Shown: in pieces, positions 16,701 to 25,634 of the stretch
How the letters are laid out: each line of letters opens with the position of its first letter
How positions within the stretch are numbered: position 1 is the stretch's first letter
Assembly (NCBI RefSeq): GCF_014207845.1
Contig: NZ_JACHLC010000005.1
Coordinates: forward strand, 62,001-126,000
Length of the DNA: 64,000 nucleotides
Source: Chryseobacterium shigense
Lineage (GTDB): Bacteria; Bacteroidota; Bacteroidia; Flavobacteriales; Weeksellaceae
Direction: 5' to 3'
Notes under the pieces: generated by a model
What the model saw: only the letters and a program-made list of their open reading frames with translations
Told to the model about the DNA's origin: nothing
The model's database searches: none
Position numbers and translations under genes: made by a program

Positions 16701-18059
16701 CTATGCATTTTTTTCAACAGCCGGAATGGGATCTGCATAATTTGCCAATCCATAGTTTTGTGTCTGAGATAATTCAGGGTTTTTAATATGCCACTCGAAT
16801 TCATCTCTGAAATGACGGATCGCAGCTGCAACCGGCCAGGCTGCTGCATCTCCCAACGGACAGATCGTATTTCCTTCGATCTTTCTCTGTATATCCCAAA
16901 GAAGGTCAATGTCTTCCATTTTTCCTTCTCCTTTTTCAATTTTCTTTAAAATCTTGTACATCCATCCTGTACCTTCACGGCAAGGTGTACATTGTCCGCA
17001 GCTTTCGTGGTTGTAGAATCTTGCCAAAGTCATGGTATGATCCACGATGCACTGGTCTTCATCCAAAACAATGAAACCTCCTGAACCCATCATGGTTCCG
17101 GTAGCAAAACCACCGTCTGCCAGTGATTCGTAGTTCATGTATCTTGGTTCTCCATTTACGGTTCTCAACAATAGGTTAGCTGGAACAATCGGAACAGAGC
17201 TACCTCCAGGAATACAAGCTTTTAATCTTTTCCCATCTTTAATACCACCACAATATTCATCAGAATAAATGAATTCTTCAACTGTAATAGTCATATCAAT
17301 TTCGTAAACTCCTGGTTTGTTGATGTTTCCACAAGCGGAAATTAATTTTGTACCTGTAGATCTTCCAACTCCTATTTTAGCGTATTCAGCTCCGGTAATG
17401 TCAATGATAGGAACAATGGCTGCGATAGATTCAACATTGTTAACAACGGTTGGTCTTTCCCAAAGCCCTTTTACAGCCGGGAATGGTGGTTTTAATCTTG
17501 GATTTCCTCTTTTACCTTCAAGAGATTCAAGCAATGCAGTTTCTTCACCGCAAATATAAGCTCCTCCACCTCTCTGAACATAAATTTCGCAATCGAAACC
17601 GGTTCCTAAGATATTTTTACCTAAAAATCCTGCTGCTTTGGCCTCTTCAATAGCTTCTTCCAGAATATCGGGAATCCATGAGTATTCTCCACGGATATAG
17701 ATATAGGAAACATTGGAACCTAAACAGTAAGATGAAATCAGCATTCCTTCGATCAGTAAATGAGGAAGGAACTCCATCAGATATCTGTCTTTGAAAGTTC
17801 CCGGTTCAGATTCATCGGCATTTACAACAAGGTGTCTTGGAACGCCTTCCGGTTTTGCCAGAAAGCTCCATTTCATCCCTGTCGGAAATCCTGCTCCACC
17901 ACGTCCGCGAAGTCCTGAAGCTTTTACTTCTTCAAGGATTTCATCAGGTGTCATTTTCAAGGCTTTTTCTGCTGCGGTGTAACCTCCCTGTTTACGGTAG
18001 GTTTCAAAGTAGCGGATGCCTTCTATATGTGCGTCTTTAAGTAAAAGTTTTTTACTCAT
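16701..18059 (-). CDS. nuoF: NADH-quinone oxidoreductase subunit F
   Basis: The 452-residue protein is the NADH-oxidising subunit. Visible signatures are GLRGRGGAGFPTGMKWSF (NADH site), GAYICGEETALLESLEGKRG (FMN site) and ESCGQCTPCREG followed by a distant C in NTICPLGDAA (the N3 [4Fe-4S] cluster). It passes electrons from NADH through FMN to NuoE and NuoG. It follows nuoE by 12 bases. Full length. Confidence 0.97.
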   Translation of the reverse strand: MSKKLLLKDAHIEGIRYFETYRKQGGYTAAEKALKMTPDEILEEVKASGLRGRGGAGFPTGMKWSFLAKPEGVPRHLVVNADESEPGTFKDRYLMEFLPHLLIEGMLISSYCLGSNVSYIYIRGEYSWIPDILEEAIEEAKAAGFLGKNILGTGFDCEIYVQRGGGAYICGEETALLESLEGKRGNPRLKPPFPAVKGLWERPTVVNNVESIAAIVPIIDITGAEYAKIGVGRSTGTKLISACGNINKPGVYEIDMTITVEEFIYSDEYCGGIKDGKRLKACIPGGSSVPIVPANLLLRTVNGEPRYMNYESLADGGFATGTMMGSGGFIVLDEDQCIVDHTMTLARFYNHESCGQCTPCREGTGWMYKILKKIEKGEGKMEDIDLLWDIQRKIEGNTICPLGDAAAWPVAAAIRHFRDEFEWHIKNPELSQTQNYGLANYADPIPAVEKNA

Positions 18060-18071
18060 CGTATATTTTAA

Positions 18072-18581
18072 TTAATCTAAAGCAACTTGTCCCTGTCTGC
18101 AAAGATCAAGGATTTCGTCTACTTTTTCTATCGTTAAATTTTCATGAAAGAATTTCCCTAGCTGCATCATGGGTGCGTATCCGCAGGCTCCAAGACATTC
18201 AGCCGGTTTCAGGGTGAACATACCATCTTCGGTAGTTTCTCCGTCTTTAATGTTCAGTTTGGTTCTGATATGGTTAAGGATTTTTTCGCTTCCGCAAACC
18301 ATACAAGGGCCTGTTCTGCATACTTCCAAAACATATTTACCAACCGGCTTCATATTGAACATGGTATAAAAAGTAGCTACTTCATATACTTCAATTGGCT
18401 TGATACTTAATAATTCAGCAACATAATCCATCACAGGAACGTCTAACCATCCTCCGAATTCTTTCTGCGCTAAGTGAAGTACAGGAAGAAGGGCAGATTT
18501 TTGTCTTCCCTCAGGATATCTTGCGATGATTTTGTGTACCTGTGCTAAACTTTCCGGTTTAAAAGCTATTGTTTCGCTCAT
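18072..18581 (-). CDS. nuoE: NADH-quinone oxidoreductase subunit E
   Basis: The 169-residue thioredoxin-like [2Fe-2S] protein has the four cluster cysteines in CRTGPCMVCGS (two used) and CLGACGYAP. It binds the N1a cluster beside NuoF. A 138-base repeat-rich gap separates it from nuoD; downstream it is 12 bases from nuoF. Length normal. Confidence 0.96.
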   Translation of the reverse strand: MSETIAFKPESLAQVHKIIARYPEGRQKSALLPVLHLAQKEFGGWLDVPVMDYVAELLSIKPIEVYEVATFYTMFNMKPVGKYVLEVCRTGPCMVCGSEKILNHIRTKLNIKDGETTEDGMFTLKPAECLGACGYAPMMQLGKFFHENLTIEKVDEILDLCRQGQVALD

Positions 18582-18719
18582 ATTTAAAGATTTTAGATTT
18601 TAGATTCTAGATTTTAGATGAAAAACCATACTCTAAAAATCTTATCATTTTTTATTATTTATCTTGAATACTTATTTTAGATTAATTTAAAATTCATAAT
18701 CTAAAATTTATAATTTCAA
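18582..18719. repeat. TTTTAGA repeat gap between nuoD and nuoE
   Basis: Tandem TTTTAGATTTTAGATTCTAGA units lie at about 18590-18618, and a 10-bp inverted repeat TTTTAGATTA (18675-18684) / TAATCTAAAA (18697-18706) lies nearer nuoD. The sequence closely resembles the gap at 13158-13234, so this is a recurring within-operon repeat type. No gene. Confidence 0.55.
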
Positions 18720-19943
18720 TTATGCGTCTAATTCTCCCGCAATGATATTCATACTGCACATCGTTACAATGGCATCTGAAATTACAGATCCGGTGATCAT
18801 TTCAGGGTATGCCTGGTAATAGATGAAGCATGGTCTTCTGAAGTGAAGTCTGTAAGGGCTTCTTCCTCCGTCACTTACAAGATAGAATCCTAATTCTCCG
18901 TTTCCGCCTTCTACTGCATGGTAAACTTCTCCTTTCGGCACGTCTGTTTCTCCCATTACAATTTTGAAATGGTAGATCAGCGCTTCCATTTTCTGATAAA
19001 CATCTGCTTTTTCAGGTAGGTAGAAATCGGGAACATCCGCATGGAATGGCCCTTCAGGAAGGTTTTCGTATGCTTGTTTGATGATTTTGATAGATTCCCA
19101 GATTTCCTGCTGACGAACCATGAAACGGTCGTAAGTATCTCCTGATGTTCCCACAGGGATAATAAAGTCGAAATCCTGGTATGAAGAATAAGGCTGTGCA
19201 ACTCTTACATCGTAATCTACTCCTGCTGCACGTAAATTTGGACCGGTAAACCCATAGCTTAATGCTCTTTCTGCAGAAATGGCTCCTGCTCCGATGGTTC
19301 TGTCCATGAAAATTCTGTTTCTTTCCAATAGGGTACAGAATTCTTTAAATCTTGGCGGGAATGTTTTTAAGAAGTCTTTTAACAGTTCATGGAATCTTGG
19401 AGTGAAATCTCTTTCAAAACCTCCGATTCTTCCCATGTTGGTCGTCATTCTCGCACCGCAGATCTGCTCATACATATCATAAATACGTTCTCTTTCGATG
19501 AACATATAGGTAAGTCCTGTAATTGCTCCTGAATCCATTCCGGTTACTCCGTTACAGATCAGGTGGTCACCGATTCTGGCTAATTCCATTAGAATAACGC
19601 GCATATAATCTACACGCTTGGGAACTTCAACACCGATCAGTTTTTCTACGGTCATGTGCCAACCCAAGTTATTGATTGGTGCGGAACAGTAGTTCATACG
19701 GTCTGTAAGGGTAGTGATCTGGGAATAATTTCTTCTTTCAGAAATTTTCTCAAATGCTCTGTGGATGTATCCTACGGTCTGCTCTGCATGAAGAATTCTT
19801 TCTCCGTCCATCGTTAAGATATTCTGGAAGATCCCGTGAGTGGCAGGGTGGGTAGGTCCCAGGTTGAGGGTGTAAAGCTGCCCGTCAATCTGTTCCTTAC
19901 TTTCGTACTGGTTAAGTATATTAGATAATGAGTTATCTTTCAT
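18720..19943 (-). CDS. nuoD: NADH-quinone oxidoreductase subunit D
   Basis: The 407-residue protein is the 49-kDa-type subunit, related to nickel hydrogenase large subunits but without nickel ligands. Seen: LNLGPTHPATHGIFQ at the N-terminus, GYIHRAFEK, and the C-terminal FRRPCFIYYQAYPEM region. With NuoB it forms the quinone-binding pocket. It follows nuoC after a 75-base gap made of tandem repeats. Full length for a separate NuoD (NuoC is not fused here). Confidence 0.97.
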   Translation of the reverse strand: MKDNSLSNILNQYESKEQIDGQLYTLNLGPTHPATHGIFQNILTMDGERILHAEQTVGYIHRAFEKISERRNYSQITTLTDRMNYCSAPINNLGWHMTVEKLIGVEVPKRVDYMRVILMELARIGDHLICNGVTGMDSGAITGLTYMFIERERIYDMYEQICGARMTTNMGRIGGFERDFTPRFHELLKDFLKTFPPRFKEFCTLLERNRIFMDRTIGAGAISAERALSYGFTGPNLRAAGVDYDVRVAQPYSSYQDFDFIIPVGTSGDTYDRFMVRQQEIWESIKIIKQAYENLPEGPFHADVPDFYLPEKADVYQKMEALIYHFKIVMGETDVPKGEVYHAVEGGNGELGFYLVSDGGRSPYRLHFRRPCFIYYQAYPEMITGSVISDAIVTMCSMNIIAGELDA

Positions 19944-19944
19944 A

Positions 19945-20012
19945 ATTTAAATGCTTTAGGCTATAGGCTTTAGGCTTTAAGCTTACTGCTTACTGCTTAC
20001 TGCTTATTGCAT
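19945..20012. repeat. Tandem microrepeats between nuoC and nuoD
   Basis: The gap contains GGCTATAGGCTTTAGGCTTTA-type units (about 19950-19980), followed by three to four copies of TTACTGC (about 19982-20010). They are perfect or near-perfect tandem units with no coding potential, and copy number could vary between strains. Confidence 0.65.
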
Positions 20013-20018
20013 TGTTTT

Positions 20019-20513
20019 TTATCTTCCGAACATATTATCGTCCTTATCTGTTCTTGTACCGTCTTCCAAACGATATTCCTTCAGCATTGGGTGGTATCCC
20101 AGATCTTCCATATTTAAAATAGGTCTCAGATCAGGATGTCCTTTAAATTTGATTCCGTAAAAATCATAAGTTTCTCTTTCCATCCAGTTAGCTCCTGCAA
20201 ATAATTCTACAAGAGAATCCACTTCAATATTTTCTCTGGACATAAAGATCTTCAGTCGTAATCTGAAATTCTCCATCATATTGTGCAGATGATATACTAC
20301 ACCAATTTCCTTGTCGGGAAATTCAGGATAATGAATTCCGCAGATATCGGTAAGGAAATTGAATCCCAATGATGAATCTCTCAGATAGTGAATGATCTTT
20401 TTGATATCTTCTTTCTTCACTTCAACCGTCAGCATTCCATAAGGTTCTGAACTTGAAATAACGGATTCCGGAAATTCTCTGGTAACAGCTTCTAATACAA
20501 ATTCGTTTGTCAT
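20019..20513 (-). CDS. nuoC: NADH-quinone oxidoreductase subunit C
   Basis: The 164-residue 30-kDa-type subunit contains the family signature ERETYDFYGIKFKGHPDLRPIL near the C-terminus. It helps dock NuoD in the peripheral arm. It is a separate gene, 7 bases after nuoB, not the NuoCD fusion of enterobacteria. Confidence 0.96.
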   Translation of the reverse strand: MTNEFVLEAVTREFPESVISSSEPYGMLTVEVKKEDIKKIIHYLRDSSLGFNFLTDICGIHYPEFPDKEIGVVYHLHNMMENFRLRLKIFMSRENIEVDSLVELFAGANWMERETYDFYGIKFKGHPDLRPILNMEDLGYHPMLKEYRLEDGTRTDKDDNMFGR

Positions 20514-20520
20514 TTTTCCC

Positions 20521-21081
20521 TTAGTTGCTTATGTTGTAAGAATCTAATAATTTCTGATATTCCGGCATATCTCTTCTTCTGATGCTTTCGCTTTCTGCCA
20601 ATGCCTGAACCTGCATTACGCCTTCAATAATCTGCTCCGGTCTTGGAGGGCACCCTGGAACGTAAACGTCAACCGGGATAATTTTATCAATTCCCTGTAA
20701 TACAGAGTATGTGTCAAAAATACCACCGCTGGAAGCACAGGCTCCAACAGCAACCACCCATTTTGGCTCGGCCATCTGAGTGTAAACTTCTTTCAGGACT
20801 GGTCCTAATTTCTTAGATATAGTTCCACAAACCATCAGCATATCTGCCTGTCTTGGAGAGAAAGAGTTTCTTTCCATACCAAATCTTGAAGCATCATATG
20901 TAGGGTTCAGGGTAGCCATAAACTCGATACCACAACAAGAGGTTGCAAAAGGTAACGGCCAAAGAGAGAATTTTCTTGCCATCCCGATTACACTGCTCAG
21001 TTTCGTTGCGAAAAACCCTTCTCCTTCAAATCCTTCCGGAGCAGGTGCATCTGTTCTTATTACTGGTTTTTTATCTGACAT
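20521..21081 (-). CDS. nuoB: NADH-quinone oxidoreductase subunit B
   Basis: The 186-residue protein carries the ligands of cluster N2: the tandem cysteines in ATSCCGIEFMA, then GACASSGG and VPGCPPRPEQ. N2 is the last cluster before quinone. A 106-base AT-rich gap separates it from nuoA; nuoC follows after 7 bases. Full length. Confidence 0.97.
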   Translation of the reverse strand: MSDKKPVIRTDAPAPEGFEGEGFFATKLSSVIGMARKFSLWPLPFATSCCGIEFMATLNPTYDASRFGMERNSFSPRQADMLMVCGTISKKLGPVLKEVYTQMAEPKWVVAVGACASSGGIFDTYSVLQGIDKIIPVDVYVPGCPPRPEQIIEGVMQVQALAESESIRRRDMPEYQKLLDSYNISN

Positions 21082-21187
21082 TTTGTTTATAAATGTTTAA
21101 AGATTGAAGTACTTAGAAGATTCAAAAATTGAAAAAACTGCCCATTTTTAAATTATTTAAATACATTAAATCTTTTAATGTTAAAAT

Positions 21188-21559
21188 TTATTTATCCCAA
21201 TCTAAAGCACCGCGTTTCCAGACATAGAAAAACGCCATGAAGAAGATTGCGACGAAGGTAAGTACGGCAATGAAGCCTTCCATTCCGAATTCTCTGAAAT
21301 TAACCGCATACGGGTAAAAAAATACGATTTCAATATCGAATAGTACGAATAATACCGCAGTCAGGAAGTATTTGATAGAGAATGGCGTTCTTGCATTTCC
21401 TTCTACAGGAACCCCACATTCCCAGCTTTGATTTTTTACAGAATTCCCTTTCTTCTGTTTCGGTCCCAGAAAATGGGCTCCAAGCAAAGAAACGGCTACA
21501 AATCCCACCGCTACACCTGCTTGAATCAGGATTGGAATATAACTTTCAGGTAAATTCAT
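21188..21559 (-). CDS. nuoA: NADH-quinone oxidoreductase subunit A
   Basis: The 123-residue, three-helix membrane protein has the NuoA signature WECGVPVEGNARTPFSIKYFL and the acidic helix FDIEIVFFYPYAVNF. It is the first gene of the complex I operon, and a -7 promoter box lies about 25 bases upstream. The 106 bases to nuoB are AT-rich and carry no gene. Confidence 0.96.
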   Translation of the reverse strand: MNLPESYIPILIQAGVAVGFVAVSLLGAHFLGPKQKKGNSVKNQSWECGVPVEGNARTPFSIKYFLTAVLFVLFDIEIVFFYPYAVNFREFGMEGFIAVLTFVAIFFMAFFYVWKRGALDWDK

Positions 21560-21582
21560 TTTTGCATTATTATCTCAATTTG

Positions 21583-21590
21583 CAAATTTA
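21583..21590 (-). promoter_or_regulatory. -7 box upstream of nuoA (TAAATTTG)
   Basis: On the minus strand TAAATTTG matches the Bacteroidota -7 consensus TAnnTTTG. It would give a start point about 10-20 bases before the nuoA ATG. A matching -33 TTG at the usual 19-21 base spacing is not seen, so this is a weak call based on one box and position. Confidence 0.45.
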
Positions 21591-21726
21591 ACGAATAAAC
21601 AAGAAAGCATGAAATTAATCGGCTTAAATGTGGACTGAAAATAAGGAAAACCGGTAATTTAGAATGAATAAAAATTAGCTTTTGCGGATTATTTTTTGAG
21701 CAAACATTCCCCGTTTTTTGCAGCAG

Positions 21727-21903
21727 CTATTTTTTCATCTTTTTCAGAAGGGAATAGGCCATGAATGATATATATCCAAAAAGAATACTGGCCAATATTA
21801 TATTAACAACCGTATTCATCCTGTCATCTTCAATACGGAAAAAGAGATTGTAGGTAATAAATGCTGCAATCAGGATGGCAAAAATTATGAGGTGTGGCTT
21901 CAT
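21727..21903 (-). CDS. Small two-helix membrane protein
   Basis: A 58-codon frame runs from ATG at 21903 to TAG at 21727. It encodes two hydrophobic helices (LIIFAILIAAFITYNLFF and VVNIILASILFGYISFMAY) separated by a charged turn (RIEDDRMN), and ends in a lysine-rich tail (LLKKMKK). This is a sensible membrane topology with the positive tail inside. It lies between the GNAT gene and nuoA on the same strand. No function can be given. Codon use and topology make it likely to be real. Confidence 0.65.
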   Translation of the reverse strand: MKPHLIIFAILIAAFITYNLFFRIEDDRMNTVVNIILASILFGYISFMAYSLLKKMKK

Positions 21904-22007
21904 GGGCAGGATTTATAAGATTCGGGTTGCGGGATTCGTGATACGAGGTTTAAAATTTGAGTTTAAAAGTATGAGTTATTCTTATGGAATATGTAATAAG
22001 TCACTAA

Positions 22008-23141
22008 TTACTTATCATTTATATTCAATGAATAGGTTCTTCTTCTCTTATGGTTTACGGGATTATAATCCTGCCAAAGAACCTGTACACTTTTGTTTTC
22101 TTCCAGTTCAGGATTCGTTTCGGCAAAATCAATTCCCATACTGGTAAACCGGACAAAAATTTCTTTAAATATAATAGCCGTAACGCCACGTCTCTGATAT
22201 TCGGGATGAATTCCGATCAGATAAAAATTCGCGCGGTCATTTTTCTTTCCTGCCTGCAAAAAGTGCCACCATCCGAAAGGAAACAGTTTTCCTTTTGACT
22301 TCTGTAAAGCTTTTGAATAGGAAGGCATAGTGATGGCAAATGAAACCAACTCGTTATTTTCGTCTACTACACAGATTACATAGTTTTTGTCTATAAAAGG
22401 GAAGTATTTTTCTTTGTAAGTTTTTATCTGCTCATCCGAAATAGGAGTGTAGGTTGAAAGATGCTTATAGGTTTCATCCAGGAGTTTAAACATCGGTTCT
22501 ACGAATGGAAGTATTTCCTGTTTTGATTTGAAGTTAAGAACTTTAAGCTTATATTTCTGCGCTATCAGACCACTGAATTTTTCTACTTTTTCAGGTAGCA
22601 CTTTTGGAAAGTTCATCTCATATTCCACCCATTCTTTTTCTTTGGTGAGTCCCAGTTCTTCCAGGTGCTTAGGGTAGTATGCATGGTTATAGATGCCGAT
22701 CATCGTTGCTAGCTTATCGAAGCCCATAGTCAGCATTCCTGCTTTATCCAGATTGGTAAAGCCCATTGGCCCTTCGATTTTGTCTATGCTATTTTCTCTG
22801 GCGTAATCAATTGCCTTTTGAACCAAAGCTTCGGAAACTTCTTTATCATCAATAAAATCTATCCATCCGAAACGTACTTTTCTGATGCCCAGTTCCTGTT
22901 CTTCTTTATGATTGATAATCACAGCGATTCTTCCAACTACCTTATTGTCTTTCAGGGCAATATATTGCCTGGCTTTTGAGTATTGTAAAGCCGGATTTTC
23001 TTTTTTGTCCCAAATTTTAAATTCATCTTTAATAAAGGAAGGAACATAATAGGGGTTGTTTTTATAAAGATCCATTGGAAACCTTACAAACTGCTTAAGC
23101 TGCGCTGCTGTTTTTACTTCAAGAATTGAAACTTTAGACAT
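22008..23141 (-). CDS. GNAT-superfamily acyltransferase-like protein
   Basis: The 377-residue cytoplasmic protein ends with a GNAT-type CoA-binding segment (FYLIGIHPEYQRRGVTAIIF, about 315-335) where the Q-R-R-G motif grips the pyrophosphate. An earlier part (about 60-150) also looks GNAT-like (VVGRIAVIINHKEE and KIEGPMGFTNLDKAGMLT), which suggests two tandem acyltransferase folds. Homologues are widespread single genes in flavobacteria. The acyl acceptor is unknown. A TATATTTG -7 box lies on its strand at 23167-23174. Confidence 0.75.
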   Translation of the reverse strand: MSKVSILEVKTAAQLKQFVRFPMDLYKNNPYYVPSFIKDEFKIWDKKENPALQYSKARQYIALKDNKVVGRIAVIINHKEEQELGIRKVRFGWIDFIDDKEVSEALVQKAIDYARENSIDKIEGPMGFTNLDKAGMLTMGFDKLATMIGIYNHAYYPKHLEELGLTKEKEWVEYEMNFPKVLPEKVEKFSGLIAQKYKLKVLNFKSKQEILPFVEPMFKLLDETYKHLSTYTPISDEQIKTYKEKYFPFIDKNYVICVVDENNELVSFAITMPSYSKALQKSKGKLFPFGWWHFLQAGKKNDRANFYLIGIHPEYQRRGVTAIIFKEIFVRFTSMGIDFAETNPELEENKSVQVLWQDYNPVNHKRRRTYSLNINDK

Positions 23142-23250
23142 AGTGTTTTGAGGCGTAATTAAAGAACAAATATAGATAATAAAATGTAATACTTTGGCAC
23201 AGTTTTTACATCATTATGATTAAAATTGAAACACAAAAAATCTAAATAAA

Positions 23251-23961
23251 ATGATAGGTTATTATATCATTATCGGTATTTCAATGCTGGTGAGCTGGTG
23301 GGTTTCGTCCAGATTGAAATCGAAATTTGAATACTATTCCAATGTACATCTCAGAAACGGTCTTTCAGGGAAAGAAGTGGCGGAAAAAATGTTGAGAGAT
23401 AACGGTATTACTGATGTACAGGTAATTTCTGTTCCCGGGCAACTGACGGATCACTATAATCCGGCAGATAAAACAGTCAATCTTTCCGAAGGTGTCTATA
23501 TGCAGAGAAATGCGGCTGCGGCTGCAGTTGCGGCACACGAATGCGGACATGCGGTACAGCATGCTGTAGGATACTCAATGCTGAATCTGCGCTCAAAACT
23601 GGTTCCGGTTGTTAACTTAAGCTCTAATTTAATGCAGTTTGTCCTTATCGCAGGTATTGGGATTATGGCAGCAACAAGATCCATTGAAGATCCGAACGGG
23701 AATACTACAGTTCTGGCGATTGGGGTGGCCATGTTTGCCATGACTACACTTTTTGCTTTTGTAACACTTCCTGTAGAATATGATGCCAGTAACAGGGCTA
23801 TGAAATGGCTTAAAGATACAGGAACAGTAACGCAGGAGGAGTTTGTAGGGGTACAGGACAGCCTGAAATGGGCGGCAAGAACTTATGTTGTTGCGGCTAT
23901 CGGATCACTGGCACAACTTCTTTACTGGGGCTCTTTACTGCTCGGCGGAAGAAGGGATTAA
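23251..23961 (+). CDS. YugP-family zinc metallopeptidase (membrane)
   Basis: The 236-residue protein has an N-terminal membrane helix (YYIIIGISMLVSWWVS), a zincin motif HECGH at about 91-95 within VAAHECGHAVQHA, and two or three later membrane helices (about 125-145, 150-175 and 215-230). This is the layout of the neutral zinc metallopeptidase family that includes YugP. HExxH supplies two zinc ligands and the catalytic glutamate; a third ligand is probably in the VEYDASNRAMKWL segment. Its stop overlaps the convergent YigZ gene by 4 bases. Confidence 0.88.
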   Translation: MIGYYIIIGISMLVSWWVSSRLKSKFEYYSNVHLRNGLSGKEVAEKMLRDNGITDVQVISVPGQLTDHYNPADKTVNLSEGVYMQRNAAAAAVAAHECGHAVQHAVGYSMLNLRSKLVPVVNLSSNLMQFVLIAGIGIMAATRSIEDPNGNTTVLAIGVAMFAMTTLFAFVTLPVEYDASNRAMKWLKDTGTVTQEEFVGVQDSLKWAARTYVVAAIGSLAQLLYWGSLLLGGRRD

Positions 23962-24560
23962 TCTTTAAATTCAAATGAAACATACTGCATCTCGGACAAT
24001 TTGTCTGAGATGTTTTCTTTTTGGGCCAGTTTTAAAGAGGCTGTGAGAATACAGTTTTCGTTAGCATCAAAATTCAAAACTTTTGCGTCAAATTTGGAAA
24101 GCAGGGTGAAAATAGTATTTTGCTGATTGAAATTAAACCGGATTTCAAGTTCTGTTTCAAGTTCTTTTATAATGATATTGGCTTCTTCCAACGTGATCTT
24201 TGCACATTCTTTATAAGCTTTCACCAAGCCTGAAACTCCGAGCTTTGTTCCTCCATAATAACGTACTGATATCACCAGAACATTAGTAATTTCATGGGCT
24301 AAAAGCTGATTATATATGGGAAGTCCTGCACTTCCGGATGGTTCTCCGTCATCATTGGCGCGGTAGTTTTCACCTTCCAGGCCTATTCTGAAGGCATAGC
24401 AATGATGCGTTGCTTTAGGATGTTCTTCCCTTATTTTTTCCAGCGCTTCCTTCAGCTCTCTCTCATTGTTTACGGGAAAGGCAAATCCAATGAACTTGCT
24501 GCCTTTTTCTTTCAGTAAAGTGTTTTCTACGGGTTTTTCTATAGTTTTGTACTCAAACAT
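23958..24560 (-). CDS. YigZ/IMPACT-family protein
   Basis: The 200-residue protein has the UPF0029/IMPACT N-terminal domain with the signature KGSKFIGFAFPVNNE, AYRIG-like CYAFRIG, NDDGEPSGSAGLPI and VLVISVRYYGGTKLG. A second alpha-beta domain (about 130-200) is the usual C-terminal partner. Bacterial members are of uncertain function; the eukaryotic relative IMPACT affects translation control. It follows the lipoprotein gene at 24573 by 12 bases. Confidence 0.9.
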   Translation of the reverse strand: MFEYKTIEKPVENTLLKEKGSKFIGFAFPVNNERELKEALEKIREEHPKATHHCYAFRIGLEGENYRANDDGEPSGSAGLPIYNQLLAHEITNVLVISVRYYGGTKLGVSGLVKAYKECAKITLEEANIIIKELETELEIRFNFNQQNTIFTLLSKFDAKVLNFDANENCILTASLKLAQKENISDKLSEMQYVSFEFKD

Positions 24561-24572
24561 TTTTCAGTTGCA

Positions 24573-25496
24573 TTAATTGTTGCCCTGTTTCATTAGGTTG
24601 TCTTTCCATTCTTCATATTCCAGGGAGGGAAGTCCTATTTTGTTTCTTCTTATGCTGAATGTGTCTTTTGGATAATTTGTTGTAATTCCTCTTGCATGTT
24701 TAATATCCCTTGTAGTCTGGCTGAAATACTTCTGCTCATAAACCAGATTATATTTTCCCATCATTAGCTGTCTCATTTCCGCAGGACCAGCTTTTCCTTT
24801 TTTAATATTTTCAAGCAATAATGCTTTGAATTCTTTATATTCATCTGCTCTGGCAAAATGATGGTACATCACGGGAAGCATGATTCCTTCATCGGCTATT
24901 TTTCCTGCGGTTGGAATATCGGGATACCCCTTCGTTTTGATAAGGTGTATCATTTTTTTCATATTGTCTTCATCTACCTGCGGTTCATTTTGATCTCCTC
25001 TGCTATTTTGATCTGCTATAACCATTTCTTTTAGTATTTTCCGGTATTCCCAGTCGATATTATCTTTGTGCTGCTTTTCGAGAGAGAGAAGTTCTGCATC
25101 TGAGAAACTGTCTTTTAAAAGATTAGTTAATGTCTTTTCTTTTTTAAGCTCTTTTACTGTTATACCCCAATCTCTGATCAGACTTTCAATATACTTTTTT
25201 GAATCAATATTTTTACCGAGCTTCTGAGAAAGAATTATATAGTTCAACATTTCAGAATAACCCAGCTGATTTAAGGGAGCATAAATTTTGAACAGGCTAT
25301 CCAGTTTCTGAAAGGCTTCCAGATCTTTTTTCATGGTTAATAAACTGTCTGCCTTATAGATCTCCAGATAATAGGGGAGGTAATTGATCTCACTGGAGAC
25401 AGTAGCTTCATAGTTTTCAGATGATATATTTCTTTTTGAACCGCAGGAGAACAAAAATATAATGGTTACTATTGATGACAGAAAGAAATTTTTCAT
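24573..25496 (-). CDS. Predicted lipoprotein of unknown function
   Basis: The 307-residue protein begins with a lipoprotein signal (FLSSIVTIIFLFSCGSK, the cysteine being the likely lipidation site). The rest is charged and helical, without transmembrane segments or a family motif I recognise; a region at about 175-260 (KMIHLIKTKGYPD onward) has the look of a small periplasmic helical domain. It is probably co-transcribed with yigZ. Function unknown. Confidence 0.75.
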   Translation of the reverse strand: MKNFFLSSIVTIIFLFSCGSKRNISSENYEATVSSEINYLPYYLEIYKADSLLTMKKDLEAFQKLDSLFKIYAPLNQLGYSEMLNYIILSQKLGKNIDSKKYIESLIRDWGITVKELKKEKTLTNLLKDSFSDAELLSLEKQHKDNIDWEYRKILKEMVIADQNSRGDQNEPQVDEDNMKKMIHLIKTKGYPDIPTAGKIADEGIMLPVMYHHFARADEYKEFKALLLENIKKGKAGPAEMRQLMMGKYNLVYEQKYFSQTTRDIKHARGITTNYPKDTFSIRRNKIGLPSLEYEEWKDNLMKQGNN

Positions 25497-25580
25497 AATT
25501 AATAGATTGTTGTTACGAAATAACGCACTATTAAATGCAAAAGTATAAAATGCTTTTTAAGTTGCATCATAAACAAATGA

Positions 25581-25608
25581 AGAAGCCGCCAAATTCCTGA
25601 CGGCTTCC
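25581..25608 (-). terminator. Hairpin downstream of the GG-leader peptide gene
   Basis: A GC-rich stem (GAAGCCG pairing with CGGCTTC across an 11-base interior on the minus strand) lies about 30 bases past the stop of the gene at 25635. The T-tract after it is poor, so a terminator role is plausible but not firm. Confidence 0.45.
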
Positions 25609-25634
25609 TGTATCTTTAAGCTTTATGATAGTTT

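Noticed and set aside
19945..20012. CRISPR-like repeats
   Set aside because: The tandem units are 7 to 14 bases with no spacers, so they are microsatellite-type repeats, not a CRISPR array.
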